A stretch of 64,000 bases of DNA from Triatoma infestans. Its lineage: Eukaryota; Arthropoda; Insecta; Hemiptera; Reduviidae. Shown here piece after piece: positions 52,207 to 64,000 of this stretch. Below the pieces are notes generated by a model. That model was not told where the DNA came from. It searched no databases and saw only the letters and a program-made list of their open reading frames with translations. The translations under genes were made by a program, and so were the position numbers. The stretch spans positions 1 through 64,000 of the forward strand of contig JAAEAF010014496.1 in assembly GCA_011037195.1 (NCBI GenBank). Direction: 5' to 3'. How positions within the stretch are numbered: position 1 is the stretch's first letter; each line of letters starts with the position of its first letter.

Positions 52207-55200
52207 GGTCTCATGTCGAGTGAGTGTCTCCGGCTTCTTCCAGCCTGCCAAGGTTTATTGAGCAAGCACATGGTCTACTTCCGGTTGCTTCTTCGACCTC
52301 GCAACTTCTGGGAGCCCGATTTAATAATTATCAAGATTCATCAGCCAAGCAGCAGTGTATGGATCAAGACTCTGGAGTCACAGGCACATAAGGTCTTATT
52401 TCCTTTTCCTATTTTCCTCTTCCCTTATCCCCGATATGGGCTAAGGACACATGAGTCTATCTGCACTGGTGTTAAGGTTTCTGCGTTTAAGGTAAGCCCC
52501 ATTCCTTTTGGCTTGTTAAAGATAATAAATATTATTGCTACTTATTTTGAATTTGAAGTACTATTCATTTTTGTTCATATCATATAAGCCCATTTGCTCT
52601 CTCTTTATTCAATAAATATACAATCCACTTAATATTTTCACCCCTTTTTTTGATTTTCATTTCCTTTTTTTTACAAAATTGTAATTGACAAATTTTATAA
52701 TTATTATACCAAATTCAATGAAATTCGTCGATGCTTTTGAGGAGAAAGTCGCGAAAGCTGAAAACCTGCTCAGTAAAAACGTACTTCCGGTTTTTTCATT
52801 TTCTTGAAGCACAGAATTTTGGCAATCTATTCTTTTCTAATTAATTTTGTTTATATGGTAGAATTGTATAATCAACTAAGTTGGCACTTTAGAGGAAACC
52901 ATAACTCTACCTGTCCTCCAAAAACTCCTTAAATAGTTTACCCGGAGGAATGTTACCAATAAAAGTTGTAGCTCTTTGTGTTTGTGCAGTTCACATGTTT
53001 AGTTTACAGAAAATTTAAAACTCGTGTTATCGATGAGTATGTCACAGGTGGTATAGAAATGAAACAAAACTACATACTATAGAAGCTACATGTAAATATA
53101 AAAATAATCTGCTAAAATATAAGGATTTTAAAAATTATAGAAGTCTAACAGAAACTTGTATCACCAAACGGCCAAGCGTGGGTGCTACAGAAACTTGATA
53201 TGTTCATCAGCATGGAACAACTCAGTGCGAACCTGTTAACAGGACCAAGTGCACAATTTTCAGGGGGCACACCGATTTTCGGAAACTTGCACAGCAGCCG
53301 CTAGAATGTCCCCATTTGTTGTAAAACGATTCTCGCATGTTTGAGAATATGCACGTTAGTGGTTACTAACACTAACGGTTCGTAAAAAATTCCTCATCCA
53401 AATCTAGCATGAATTATGCCGGGAGTCTTTGACCATACATTGATTACAAATCTAGGATATTTATATCTAAAGAAATGGTGTTACGAACTCAGAAAAAAGT
53501 GTCTCACACTTCTTGATCCATTAGACTACTTACCTAACTTCAGCTGCAATCTTGTAAGAAGATAATACTTTTTGGGATATTTATTGGAACTTTTAAGTAT
53601 GTTAAAATTTAAGTATTTCTGACTGGTTGGTAAATCTTCTGTGAAATCATTTTGCAGAGTATGCGTTGTGTTTTCCAGGATTTGGCGGTGCTGGAAGGTG
53701 GAGAGAGAAAGAGAGATGATAACAGAACAGTAGGATGGTTGCCAGGTTTCATTAGGTTCTCCTTTCTTATAACCTTCTAAATGTCTGCGGTCTTGATTAA
53801 ACCTTCTACAACCAGCTCTTATAATTGCTGGCTTCGCCCACACCTCGCCAACGCTTCAATCCAGCAGTACTTCACCTCCTATCTAGAGAGGTGTACACTC
53901 TTCCTCTCTATCTGGTTCTCTCCATGACGCTATCCCATCTCTTCCTCCCGGACGACCTCTGCTTACCACCACACTTATCACCCCCCAAACTTCCTATCTA
54001 TCCTTATTCCGTGTTCGGACTAGCGGCAGCTACCATTTCCAAAGTTTCAACATATTTACTACCGATTTAATTGGAATTTCTGTTTATCTCGTTTCTATAG
54101 TCTATACTATGTGAATTCGGTGCTACTTCTCCCACCACTGCCGACAGACACTTTACTTACTGGTGAGGAGTAGATCAGAATATTCAATCTGTACTTAATA
54201 TAAGTTCGATATTTTATTTCGTTCGGCCTAATTTTCATTTATTTAATTTCCTATGGAGACCTATTTGTAATCCTTTTTTTATTAAAAAATTCTCTTATTT
54301 TCTGTTTTCCTCAATTAAGCCGATAGAAAAAAAAAGTCCCAAATGAATTCTAAATAGTTACCTGTTGGTACATATCTCCTCCTGGGACCTTACAACTTGC
54401 GTCTGGAAGATCATTACCTAACGCTACTGGCTGTTACAAAACGTTCCTTGATTCACAACAGTTGTGGAGAGTAACCACCATAAAATTTTAAAGCTCGTGC
54501 TTATTTTTCATCGTGCATACATTATAAACCTTTATTAAAAGCACCTTAAGGCTATAAAGCAATGAAACATGAGGAGAGTTCATTTATAAAAGAACAACGA
54601 AAGGGGTAGCACTTGCTCCCAAAAAGTTAGTCATGCTCTGTGCCATCAGAGAGAAGCAAAGTAACTCAAAGTTACAATCATAGCTGGCAACAATTCTTGT
54701 CACTTCAGAGAGTCCTTCAGAACAAAACCCTGATCAGAAGTTTAACATAATCTTCTATAACAAAGGGATTATCGAAAAAAAGAAGGCAAGTCAGAAACTG
54801 AAGCACTCATTAAGGAATCAACATTTGGTTCGGTACTTGTAAGAGAAAGAAAAGTTAATAAATAAGATTCGATGAGTATAACAAATCCGAGGTTCATAAA
54901 CCAAAGACATTTGGATAATTTGATAAAGAAATGGGTTATATGTAATTTCATGATTATACGTAGGGAGTAAGAAGATCGCGAAGTAACGTCCGAAATGGAA
55001 ATGGAATAAACGAATGATGAGACCTGGATGCTGCAGGTATTGTAACTGCTTTTTATGTAGTCATCGGAATGTAGAAAAAGAAAATGTTGCAATTTTAAGA
55101 AGATGCATGCAAAAATCTGGTAAAAAAGGTACTTTCACACGAACGTTTACACATGGCTATTCATGTTCCTTGACAAACATCGCGCTGGACGTTCTGTTAT

Positions 55201-56178
55201 TGGCATATGCTTAAATGTCTGCTACTTAAGAGTCAAGATTAACGTTGCTGCCCCCCCCCCAACCAAAAAGTACTTGACCTAGAAAAACGTGTTCCAAATA
55301 AAAGTGACAAACGTTAATGTGTACAGATAGTATACAAAGTTTCGTAAGTTCCGAAGTTGCGTTATCGTTGGTGCTGTTTTCGACAAACCCCCAAAACATG
55401 TATTTCCGGTGAAAACGCGATTTCGAAAATTTAACACGGTCTCAATACTTCCTAGGAGTAAGAGAAAATAAAAATTGAATACTCTGTTTACTTATTAAGA
55501 ATAAAAGCAAACAAAATTATAATTAAAACTTGTAAGATATTCAACCAGAAAACCTAATTGTTTAATAGTTTATATAGGGTACTTCATTGTATAGTAGTTC
55601 CACTTGAAGGAAGTCAGGTTAATGAGAATGATATAATCCTTTTGGTTTCTAATTAACACACAGACTACTGACCAAAGCAGCATAATTCCGCAGTGGTTGA
55701 TCTCTCTCTCTATCAACAGTTCTCTCTCACTTCCAGTTCCTACTTAACGAAAGCAATAACTGAAGGGTGAAAATCACAGGGAATACAGAATCACTGAGTA
55801 TTCATCGACCATAAAGATGGTAGATTGCTATGGATGATCAGATTAGCAGTTATTGTGATGATTGGAGGTAAACAACATAGTCACTTTATTTAATGTCAAT
55901 TTGTATCTATCGAAATGTTTTCTAATGAGTAAATATTTATGTCTAAAAATAGAAATATTATATTTAAAAAAAAGAGTAAAAATTCCGAGTGAAACACTCA
56001 CATGACTTTCCCTTACTCCAGTTTACATAGTTACATAGTCTGTAGATTTTCGAACTCTAATATATAACGCTTCTTCTTATTATAAAATCTTTATTTAATT
56101 GCACAATTAAATCGATTCCATCTGTATGTTGTTACAAGAATCTAGATTATGATCGAATTAGCTCAAACTTAGAATAAC
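52207..56178. other. Unassigned region, no gene or element recognised
   Basis: Open frames at 52213-52587 and 53825-54070 have no family resemblance. There is a C run at 55249-55259 and otherwise AT-rich unique-looking sequence. Confidence 0.5.
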
Positions 56179-56330
56179 ATCAGAGAAATTTTCCGTGGTA
56201 GCCTGCTTCATTTTGTGGTCATCGACCGGTTTCGGGCTTTCGCCCATCTCCAGGGTGCGTTCTTCAGACACTGTGACAACACAGACTTGCACAGAGCAAA
56301 TTTAGTTTAGACACTGACTGGCGTTTTTAA
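56179..56330 (-). mobile_element. Foldback element copy D, single arm, degraded core
   Basis: CATCAGAGAAATTTTCCGTGG and GTGGTCATCGACCGGTTTCGG match copies B and C. The minus strand has CTGGAGA in place of CTGAAGA, stem II GGGC/GCCC with loop GAAA, and ACCC in place of CATC opposite GATG, so the motif (56220-56257) is probably dead. There is no second arm nearby and the right boundary is unclear. Sequence to about 56400 may belong to a longer parent element. Confidence 0.75.
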
Positions 56331-57000
56331 CTGTATTTAAAGCTAAACTCTCAAACGAGGTCAAGGGCTATGGTGACGGTAACTTGACAATTAACTAATC
56401 AAAATAAAAATAAATTTAAAATTAAATTAAATAACGATTTAAAATTAAGTGATTAGAAAAATAACCATTAAAAAACAATTAAAATAATACAAATAAACAA
56501 CCAAGCAATATATATGAGCAGGTTGTTTGTGACACTAAACATATTTTGCATTTCACCCTTCACAATTCACATACGCCATCCACGCACGCATGTATACCTA
56601 AAAATGTTTTTTATAATTAAGGCTTTTATAATTATGCATTCCACTCAATATTTTATCTTTCACACAACATTCACATACGCCATCCATGTACTCACGCATA
56701 CTTTTTTTTTATCACTAGCAGTTTTAAAACTAAAATCTGTTTAAGAACTATTTGGTCTAAATAATAATATTTGTATGTATAATATTTGTACTGGCTATAA
56801 ATACTTGCGTTTCAATTGCTATTGTGGGAAGAGTGTTTTGAATAATGGTTCGCTGGCAAATTTTTATTAGGTTTTTTGTCTTGTGTTTACATATTTCGAG
56901 TTGTTCTATTATGTCAAGTCGTCATCCTTTATAGCCAGGATGTATTAGTTTCATCGAGGTAGTGATTTCATCGGGTTTGTGTTTGTTTGTGTTTAGATGA
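56331..57000. other. Unassigned, no gene seen
   Basis: AT-rich. CACA-TTCACATACGCCATCCA-GCACGCAT-like text occurs twice (56560 and 56667), possibly diverged direct repeats or part of the 3' side of the following LINE. Confidence 0.4.
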
Positions 57001-58790
57001 TTGGCATTATTATTTGTCTGTGGGGAGGGGCCAAACCCTACGCTATCCAAAGCCTCACTGGGCCCATATAGCTACCCCAAGAAAAACAACAACAAACCGG
57101 GTCTAGAACAAAAATCCAGACCGGATCTAATCCATCTAAGATTCACTACCCGAATAAATCGGACAATAACCTTAAGCGGAAATAGCCTAAGCTCTTCCAC
57201 ATACATCCTATTCCGACCAAAGGTCGAACCTAATTTCCTCACAACCCAACAATCAGTCATAAGATGGATGGGTGTTTCCTCCTCCGACTCACAGACTCTA
57301 CAAAATGGATCTGGCATGAGCCCCATTATGTAGAGATGTGTCCTTAAACCACAATGTCCAGTAAGAGATCCAACCAGATGCCTGAGAGCGCGCCGTAAAA
57401 AACACAGCAACATCTCACTAATGATCTTGTCCGGACCCCCGATGAGTATTTTGTACTGCCGAAAACCAACTGAGCTCATCCGTAAGGATGAATGCTGTGA
57501 AGCCTGTATGGTGAATGCATGTATGGAAGCCTGACAGACATGTGCCAGAAGACACGCCAACAGCAGGCTCGGGACCAATGAAAAGAAGAGAGGCGCCTAA
57601 TTTGGCAAACCTATCCACCTCCTCATTCCCAAAAATTCCATGTGACCTGGCACCCAGACTAGAAGCACATCCTTCATAGAAGAAAGGTCTTCCAGTCTTT
57701 TAGAACATCCTAACACCAACCTGGAAGTGAAGACACATGAACTCAGCGCCTTCAGCGCAGCTTGGCTGTCCGAGCAGATACAAATACCTTTTAGTTAGTG
57801 TTACGTAACCTCTCATCCGAGACACAACAAAGAATAGCATAAACATCAGTCTGGAAGACTTGGTCCATTCACCAAGAGATATTGCCAAATGATCTCCGGC
57901 CTCAAAATAGACCGCAGCTCCAGAATACCATCCATTCTGGAACGTCTGTGTAACACCGGAAGTAATTATCAGGTACCATACCAGAGAGACCCAATCTTGA
58001 CCAATCTTCCCTAGAGGGTAACCTGACACTTAAGAATGCTCGAAAACAAAAGTCTTCAACATTCTATCAGAAGGAAAACCTGTAACAGGAACCTTCAAAA
58101 GCATTTCGCGATGAATGGTAGAGTGACCATATCGCTTACCCTGCCAAAAACCTGTCTGTTTAAATCTATAACAGGCTTTTATTGATTGCCACGGTTTTCA
58201 CCTCTACAAAGAGCGGTGGAATTCCCAATAAAGTCTCCATGCAGCTGTAGGCGTGGTCCGCATCGCACCCGTCACCGCCAGGCAAGCCAAGCGTTGACTA
58301 TCCTCAAGCAGCAGTCTAGCAGATCTTATCTCAATGCGACGCCACCACACCACAGCCGCATATAACAACCTAGGTTTAATAACCATAAATCCAAAATATC
58401 ATCTTGGGAGTAATCCCCCAATTTTACCTACGATTCTTCGTCTTTGCCAAAAGGAAATAGTTGCCTTTTGATGCTGTGCCTTAACATGTTCCGACCAATT
58501 TAATTTACTGTCAAGAACTACCCCAAAAAAACTCCACCGATTTGCAAATCTGAACAGAAATTCCTAATAACCTAGGAGGTTTTAATCCTACGATCCTCCT
58601 TCTATTAGTAAATAAAATCACTTGGGTCTTACTGGGAATAATTGAAAGACCCTTATCCTGAGTCCAATCATATACCATGTTGAGGGCACTTTGCATTAAG
58701 TCTGAGATAGATAGTAATCAGACATCGCCCCATCAATAAAATAACAGCATCATCGGCATATGCCAGTACATAGAATCCCATGAATTCATC
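57001..58790 (-). mobile_element. 5'-truncated LINE: RT end, RNase H, C-terminal zinc motif
   Basis: On the minus strand from right to left: AYADDAVILLI-like palm text near 58760, GLSIIPSKTQVILFTNRR (58640), KPRLLYAAVVWWRRIEIRSARLL and CLAVTGAMRTTPTAAW (58204-58386). RNase H remains lie at 57600-58030 (AVYFEAGDHLAISLGEW, then GNEEVDRFAKLGAS at its end). Finally the C-terminus has DPFCRVCESEEETPIHLMTDCWVV (57255-57330). Frames are broken several times. It begins just at the catalytic box, so it is 5'-truncated. It is the same layout as 21430-22860. Confidence 0.8.
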
Positions 58791-59229
58791 CTGGTTAACA
58801 GTTCACCAGTTCAGGAAAACAGGCAAAATTATACATCAACATTAAACACTCGAGGCAAAATACATTTATCAAACACGCGAAAAGCAGGCAAAGAAAAATT
58901 ACCCTTCGATCCAGGGGGGCCCTCAACATCAAAAGACTAGAACTGGATCATAACAAAAATAAAAACCGGAATACGGAAAACACGTAACTAAAATGAAAAA
59001 TAGGAAATCTAATTAATTAAATAAATTATTAAAATAATAAAAATCCTAACCAAGAGAGGTAGGAAAAATATATAAAATCCACAAAGTAGGAAAATGAACA
59101 AATAATTAAATAAAACATATAAAATCCTCAAAGTAGGAAGACAAATATACAATAAAATATATATTAAATAATTAAATAATAAATTATAAAATACCGGAAA
59201 CTACCCTATTTCTGTATACGAACGAGATC
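58791..59229. other. AT-rich spacer with loose tandem repeats
   Basis: ATATAAAATCC-CAAAGTAGGAA appears twice (59070 and 59119) and TAAATAATTAAATAA-type text several times. No gene. Confidence 0.5.
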
Positions 59230-60190
59230 CTCAGACGGGGCTAGCGTCAATGATCAGGCGGAAGGACCTGCAGGAGGGCGGGAGAGTTGGAGGCCTAGTT
59301 TCGCAACTCGGACCCGCCCGCTATGAGCAGCTGCTGCAGTTGGGCGTGTAGGGCTTGGGCTTCCGACTCTGACGAAGCGCTGGTGAGAACATCGTCTATT
59401 ATATTCATAGAATGTACACGTCTATGTACACGTCATTGCGAAAGGGTGGCCTGGGCTTGAGGATGCTTATCCCCTTCATCAATTGCAGTTGACGGAGAGT
59501 GCGTAGGGCGAGATAGGATGCAGCCGAGACGCCGTACGTCACGGTGTTAAGGCGGAAGGAAGAGATGGGGGTCCTGATCAGAGAATCGCCAAATGATGCG
59601 CTGAAAGTCCCGTTTTTCGAGGGCGACAAGGGTTTGGCGATACATTTGCCGAATGCCAGCGGTGAAGACGAAGGCGTGAAGGCGAAAACATAGGAGGAGT
59701 GTGGCGATATCAGCCTGAAACTTGGGCCTGCGTTCGTCGGCCGTGAGAGGTTAATTATCGGTAACTTTATCTACGTCCCAGAAGCGGCGTACGATCTCGT
59801 TAAGATGTTCCTCTTCAATTTGAGGGGGCAGGGGAGCAAGATGCACGGAGAAATGGTGATTGGAAAGGAATTCTCCGGAACTGCAGGAAGCGAGACTGTT
59901 GTGTCTTCCGACGGTGGGTTAGAAGAGGGGGCGTGTCCAAGAGAGGTGGTAGCGCGGAGCGTTGGCGTGGCGTACAAGAGCTGGGTAACTCCGGCATAGT
60001 TTTGAACTCCTTGCACTGGCGAATAGTGTGTTAGGTCGGCGGCAATAATTACATTCGGAAGGAGGTGAAGATCTTCTATAAGAAGAAGCGGTAGTGGGGG
60101 AGCTACGAGAGGAGATGACCGAAGGCGTGTGGCGTGACGCGGTGGGGAAAGACGACGTTGAGGAACGAGAAGGAGGCGCGGAAGAGCGAA
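59230..60190 (-). mobile_element. BEL/Pao fragment (RT and preceding linker)
   Basis: On the minus strand, FRLNTVTYGVSAASYLALRTLRQL (about 59480-59550) and NDVYIDVYIL- then VLTSASSESEAQAL-like text (59340-59430) correspond to the RT catalytic part of a BEL/Pao element. AGIRQMYRQT lies near 59650 and LNEIVRRFWDVDK near 59780-59815. There are no LTRs nearby and it is a different subfamily from 11661-18875. A 24-bp near-repeat (TACACGTCTATGTACACGTC) interrupts the catalytic box. The right edge abuts the LINE at about 60190. Confidence 0.75.
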
Positions 60191-60194
60191 CGGC

Positions 60195-61140
60195 AGATGA
60201 CAACTATTGCCAAGTCGTCTGCGTATGCAACCGAATCAAATAATCTATATTCTCTATATGCTCCAGCAATTCATCCATGACTAGGTTCCACAGGAACGGG
60301 CCCACCACCGAGCCCTGCGGGCAACCCTTGGTTATTGACCTTGAAAACCTCTCCGGCTTGAGTCACTAGCACCACCACCCTTTGGATGAGGTAGCTTTGA
60401 ACTAATTTCAGAAGATTTGGTGGATAATCTCTTCTTCTGAGTGACTCCGTACAGTTGCCCACCAGACATTGTCAAAGGCCCCAGCGATGTCCAGAAATAC
60501 TGTGAGGACATACTTATGCCCACTGCCACGCACCAATTCAAGGAGCTTAGATATCGCATCTGTCGTCGATCTTCCCGATACTAAACCATACTGGCTGGGA
60601 CTGAATCTGATAAAGCTTTTTAATCTCATTATAATCAGTTTCTCCAGTAGTTTCCCAAAAACGGGCAGCAGTAGTATCAATCGATACGACTTTGCACTAT
60701 CTATGGGCTTGTTCCCACCTTTGTATAATACTTTTGCAAGCCCTGTTTTCCATCGACTGGGAAAATATCCCAGTCAGGCATCCATTGAAAAGGTCAAGCA
60801 CTGGCTTATCACGTCCTCATTTTTCCGGACAATCTCTCCATTTATCATATTCATTCCTGGAGCCTTTTTTTTTTATTTCCTCAATAACAACTTAATATCA
60901 TAAATATCGAACTCCGTTATTGCTTCAGCTAGATCAGATGATTCATAGGCTGCGTCACGACAACAATTTTGCAAATACGTGCCGTCCTGCGGACTATCCT
61001 CTGAGAGAAGTACTTTCAACAAGTACTCAGTTGATTCCTGCCACGACCCGGCATCCGATACTCCGTCTATATTTAGTCTAGCTAGTATCAGGTCCGTCCT
61101 TATCTTATTGGCTTTCACCTTGTAAATGATACCCCAGGGA
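60195..61140 (-). pseudogene. R1-like LINE reverse transcriptase, N-terminal two thirds
   Basis: LLLPVFGKLLEKLIIMRL and SPSQYGLVSGRSTTDAISKLL (60560-60680), TVFLDIAGAFDNVWW with the first catalytic Asp (60465-60510), a QGLPAG-type block near 60310 (VNNQGLPAGL) and YADD near 60215. Stops and frame changes separate these. The linker NKIRTDLILARLNIDGVSDAG (60873-61118) precedes the fingers. Confidence 0.8.
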
Positions 61141-61142
61141 CT

Positions 61143-62179
61143 CTATTCTGATTCTAAGAACTCCCGCCAGCTTGAGGTCTTGGCCTGACAAACCATATTT
61201 TTGTATTGCCTTCGGGGACTTCGATACTCATCAATATGTCTTTGACGGAATTCATCATCATGTTCCCGTTGGTATCGTCTCCGCTTCCTGGCTTCTTCTT
61301 TTTTGGCTGCTGTAAGCTCCCGTGTCCACCAAGGGACACGGCGCGTGCGACTAGTGAGTATTTTCTTTAACGCCTCCCCACTCACGCCTGCTATTGCCTC
61401 GGTCAGCTCCGTGACCGCCATGTCGAAACCAGCAATGGTATCCGCTTGGACATGTAGCGTGTCAATAATGCGCTGAAGGACGGTCTTATATCTTTGAACA
61501 CTTTTGATTGAGAATCTTTCTAGACCCTCATAGATGGGACATGGCCTGCTGTCCCAAGCAACTTCGAAAAGTATCACCCTGTGATCACCAGTCACCCAGT
61601 CTGCCAGCCCTCCAATCATGTACCCTGTCAACAGCCGAAGCTGTACACCAGGTAATATCCAGATTGTGTTCAGCGCAGTTACCGTTTCCTATGAACGTTT
61701 TCAGATTTCCAGGCACGTTAAGGACACACAGATCATTTGAGACAATAAACTCCTCAAAGTGTCTACCTCTGTCATCGTGCCACATGGGTGACCGCAATTA
61801 TCTTTTTTCCCTTGTTTTCTCGCAGGAGCCGACTTAAGTGGGCTATAGACGGCGTTATGTCGCACGACGGCTGGCAGTACAAGCTCACCAGCATCAACTC
61901 AACGCCATTTGCAGCAGTTAACAGCACACAGGTACAATGACTGGTGCTGTACTGGGGAAGACGCAATAGAGTGATGTCTGGATTGCACACCGCAATAGCA
62001 GTCCATATCCATCCATCACAGGCAGCGTGGACGATACGATGCTGCAACCCCAGTCCCTTAACGCTTGCTTTGAACATGTAGGGCTCCTGAATTAATGCAA
62101 CATCTGTTCCCCCTGAGTAGATGAGATCTCGCGCCTCAGCCATTGCTGTTTTAGAGAGTCGCGCATTTAGCTGCAACAC
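61143..62179 (-). pseudogene. R1-like LINE EEP endonuclease and linker
   Basis: MLQLNARLSKTAMAEARDLI opens the endonuclease (LQLN for the Asn metal ligand), followed by VALIQEPYMFK with the catalytic Glu and LMLVSLYCQPS. In the last third FEEFIVSNDLCVLN, GNCAEHNLDITWCTA and GDHRVILFEV (the SDH motif changed to GDH) follow in shifted frames. The linker with VPWWTRELTAAKKEEARKRRR follows. R1-type endonucleases cut at a specific site; no rDNA flank is visible here. Confidence 0.8.
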
Positions 62180-62416
62180 TCTCAGGCTTTCAGGCCACTG
62201 TCCGTAAAATTACGGGCTTCTTCCATAGTCAGTGTTGGCAAGTTGACGGTCTAAAGCGTTCTGGTAAGCTGGGCATTTAGTGCTCTTCACAGAGTGGCTG
62301 TACGGCTTTCGCAACGCCTTACAGGCGGCACATTCCGGGGCTTCGGCTTTGTTTGGGCATTTATCATAGCTATGTCCTTTAGTGGCACAGTGTCCGTAAG
62401 TGAGATCATTCTCCTT

Positions 62417-63755
62417 TCAGTACTTTGCCACATGCCCATATGTTTGGCACTTATAACATCGTGACGCCTGATTATGGTCCATTACCTTACAGCGGCTCCA
62501 CCCTATGTATACCCTGCCACTACTCAGGGTTCCCCTCTTTAGAAGTTCCTGCATTTTTGGCTTGACTTCTACTACCCAATTTTGCAAACCGTTTTTGCTC
62601 TTACTTGTCTTTGCCAAGACTCTAAAGGAGTCCTGGAACTCAGGTTTTGGCAATACCGATCCCAAATTTTGGTCATATAAGGCTTTGATAATTCGTGCGT
62701 CGTCAAGATTGCTTGGTACGTCGAAAATTATCATTCTCTGAAGCCTTTTCTTTGGCAGCTCAGCCTGCAGACCAACGCACCTTAACTTTTCATTATTTAG
62801 CAATGCTTGCGCCTGCTCAGGGCCTCCTGTTTCAACTAGGAGTGTCTTGCTCCTGTTTGCTCGTCGGAGGGATACAACCTGCCAGCCTTCCTCAGAATGA
62901 TTAAGACTGCCCTTCAATATTTCCTTAGTTTGATCGCTGCACGTTACTGCCGTATCATCTTCTGGCCTGATCAGAACCACGTGTTTTTGTCTTCGGCAGC
63001 GGCTGTTTCACTGCCTTCTTTTCAGGCTGCTTTTTCTTTTGTTCTCTATTTTTTTTAGACGTAGTCTTAGCCTGCTTTCCCTCAGGCTGGCTTCCTTTGG
63101 TCACCGCTTCCGCGTAGGAATTAGCCGATACGGATGATCCTATGGTGTCCTTTTTCTTCCTTCGCTAGTGCCACTGCTTTCTTTTAGTGGCTTACGGGTT
63201 TCCTCATGCGAAGACACAGACAGTTTCGTTGTATCGGCCTTAATTTGGTCAGTATTCTCCAATATACAGAGAACTGCCATCTCTAGAGCCTGCTGCTTTT
63301 TTACTGTTTCCGCGTCTGCCGCTGCAAGCTAGCCCTCAATCCACGCGACGCGTGTGGCCATCTCATTCACTAGGGCCGTTACTTCCTTTACATTTTTCGT
63401 TATAAACAAGGTGTTGCTCTTGCTTATTTTCACACTTTGGCCTGGCAATAGGTGATCAACACCAACTCTATTTCGCTCGCTCTAAGGAGGGGATCACCGG
63501 TCACATACCTAGTGGTGATACCCACTTCTTTGCGGATGTCATTCATATCATTCTCGGGTCTTTCAGTTTCGGCGGTGTCAACCACCTTGTCAACTATTAA
63601 GGTCTCTTTGACCATGTTGAGATTCATAGAACCTTAAGTTGCTCGTCAAATAATTTTCGTCTTAAGTTACCCACCATGCGTTTCAAGCTGGGTGGTGTAA
63701 CCTCAATATCCGAGAAAGGACTAGACGGTCTAGCGTTTCTCAGTGTGCTCGTCAT
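62417..63755 (-). pseudogene. R1-like LINE ORF1 (Gag)
   Basis: A likely start at ATG 63755 (MTSTLRNARPSSPF) is frameshifted near 63625. The middle is a Lys/Gln-rich low-complexity part (62990-63330). The C-terminal half, 62417-62980, is open with EEGWQVVSLRRANRSKTLLVET and RMIIFDVPSNLDDARIIKAL. It ends in a CCHC knuckle (CYKCQTYGHVAKY), with further Cys residues in other frames down to about 62280. It binds element RNA. Confidence 0.75.
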
Positions 63756-64000
63756 ATCTTTTTCTTTTACTATTCCTGCTATTTACAATAAAATTAGTAT
63801 TTACAATATTTACAAATGGGCTCCAGCCGAAGCTTACGCCCTCGCTCTGAAAAGAGCGGTTGGGTGCCTCCGTCCCCTTTTACAAGTGTTAATCTCCCTT
63901 TAGCCCAGACAGAAATGGTGCAACAAAACTTACCAAAACTCTGCCTGGTGTCCAGCCCCGGCGAACGTGGACGCAGGAGACCACTCGCTGCACAGAAAGC
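63756..64000. other. Probable 5' leader of the R1-like LINE
   Basis: Upstream of the ORF1 start in the coding direction and running to the window edge. No independent feature is seen. Confidence 0.4.

Larger units (their letters stand above)
60195..63755 (-). mobile_element. R1-like LINE, 3'-truncated after the catalytic box
   Basis: Minus strand: ORF1 from about 63755 to 62417, ORF2 from about 62179 down to 60195. ORF2 stops being recognisable just after the RT motif VAYADDLAIVV (60195-60235), where BEL sequence starts. Loss of the 3' part is unusual for LINEs, which normally lose 5' ends, so a later deletion or insertion is implied. Confidence 0.8.

Noticed and set aside
53825..54070. Small proline/leucine-rich protein
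   Set aside because: An isolated short frame without family resemblance; likely chance in a C-rich stretch.

Overview
The window is a gene-poor, repeat-dense piece of an animal genome, most likely an insect. The evidence is the mixture of element families (a Polinton/Maverick, BEL/Pao retrotransposons, several I/Jockey/R1-like LINEs, a Tc1/mariner-type element and a tRNA-derived SINE), the AT-rich spacers, the microsatellites and one small gene with eukaryotic introns. I cannot name the species. No convincing host protein gene was found: every coding region I can assign belongs to a mobile element, and most are broken.

Layout. 1-11660 is a Polinton (virus-like, self-synthesising DNA transposon). 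It carries an inverted duplication of the integrase region (1-893 against 2321-3206), a truncated packaging ATPase, a DUF8207-like gene and an integrase. A morphogenesis block follows, in order: PLA2-like domain, minor-capsid/adenain-type protease, penton-like protein, small protein, major capsid protein. Then come an AT-rich non-coding kilobase, a promoter/intron region with tandem UUCG-loop hairpins, a small spliced gene and the N-terminal half of a protein-primed DNA polymerase. 11661-18875 is a BEL/Pao LTR element on the minus strand with 5-bp target duplications (CTTAT). An 84-bp tandem array follows (about 19139-19565). From 19690 to 27900 there are LINE pieces in both orientations, one bracketed by direct repeats of about 95 bp. 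28000-31250 is mostly unassigned. A minus-strand LINE occupies 32431-36780. 36800-46400 holds hairpins, LINE and Tc1 fragments, a 39-bp minisatellite, a SINE and a mariner-type element. 46640-51491 is a nearly full-length but decayed plus-strand LINE. 51900-56170 is mostly unassigned. 57000-63755 contains a truncated minus-strand LINE, a BEL fragment and an R1-like LINE.

How the parts relate. The Polinton genes would have worked together: integrase and polymerase for copying and insertion, ATPase, protease and the two jelly-roll capsid proteins for particle assembly. Here the ATPase, integrase, capsid and polymerase genes are all damaged, so this copy is not autonomous. The LINEs would have supplied retrotransposition machinery; the SINE 3' end resembles the 3' end of the 46640-51491 LINE.

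The observation most worth follow-up is a dispersed family of foldback elements (31266-31402, 38165-38409, 44927-45225, 56179 onward). Three copies are bounded by 11-13 bp target duplications. The best arms carry a motif that fits a type I hammerhead ribozyme core: CTGAAGA, a GGGC/GCCC stem, GAAA, a palindromic ACCGGT, a GTC cleavage triplet and a CATC/GATG stem I. This suggests a Penelope-like or retrozyme-like non-autonomous retroelement. Other leads are a base-pair-compensated stem-loop shared by two different LINE 3' UTRs and a tandemly repeated UUCG hairpin in the Polinton.
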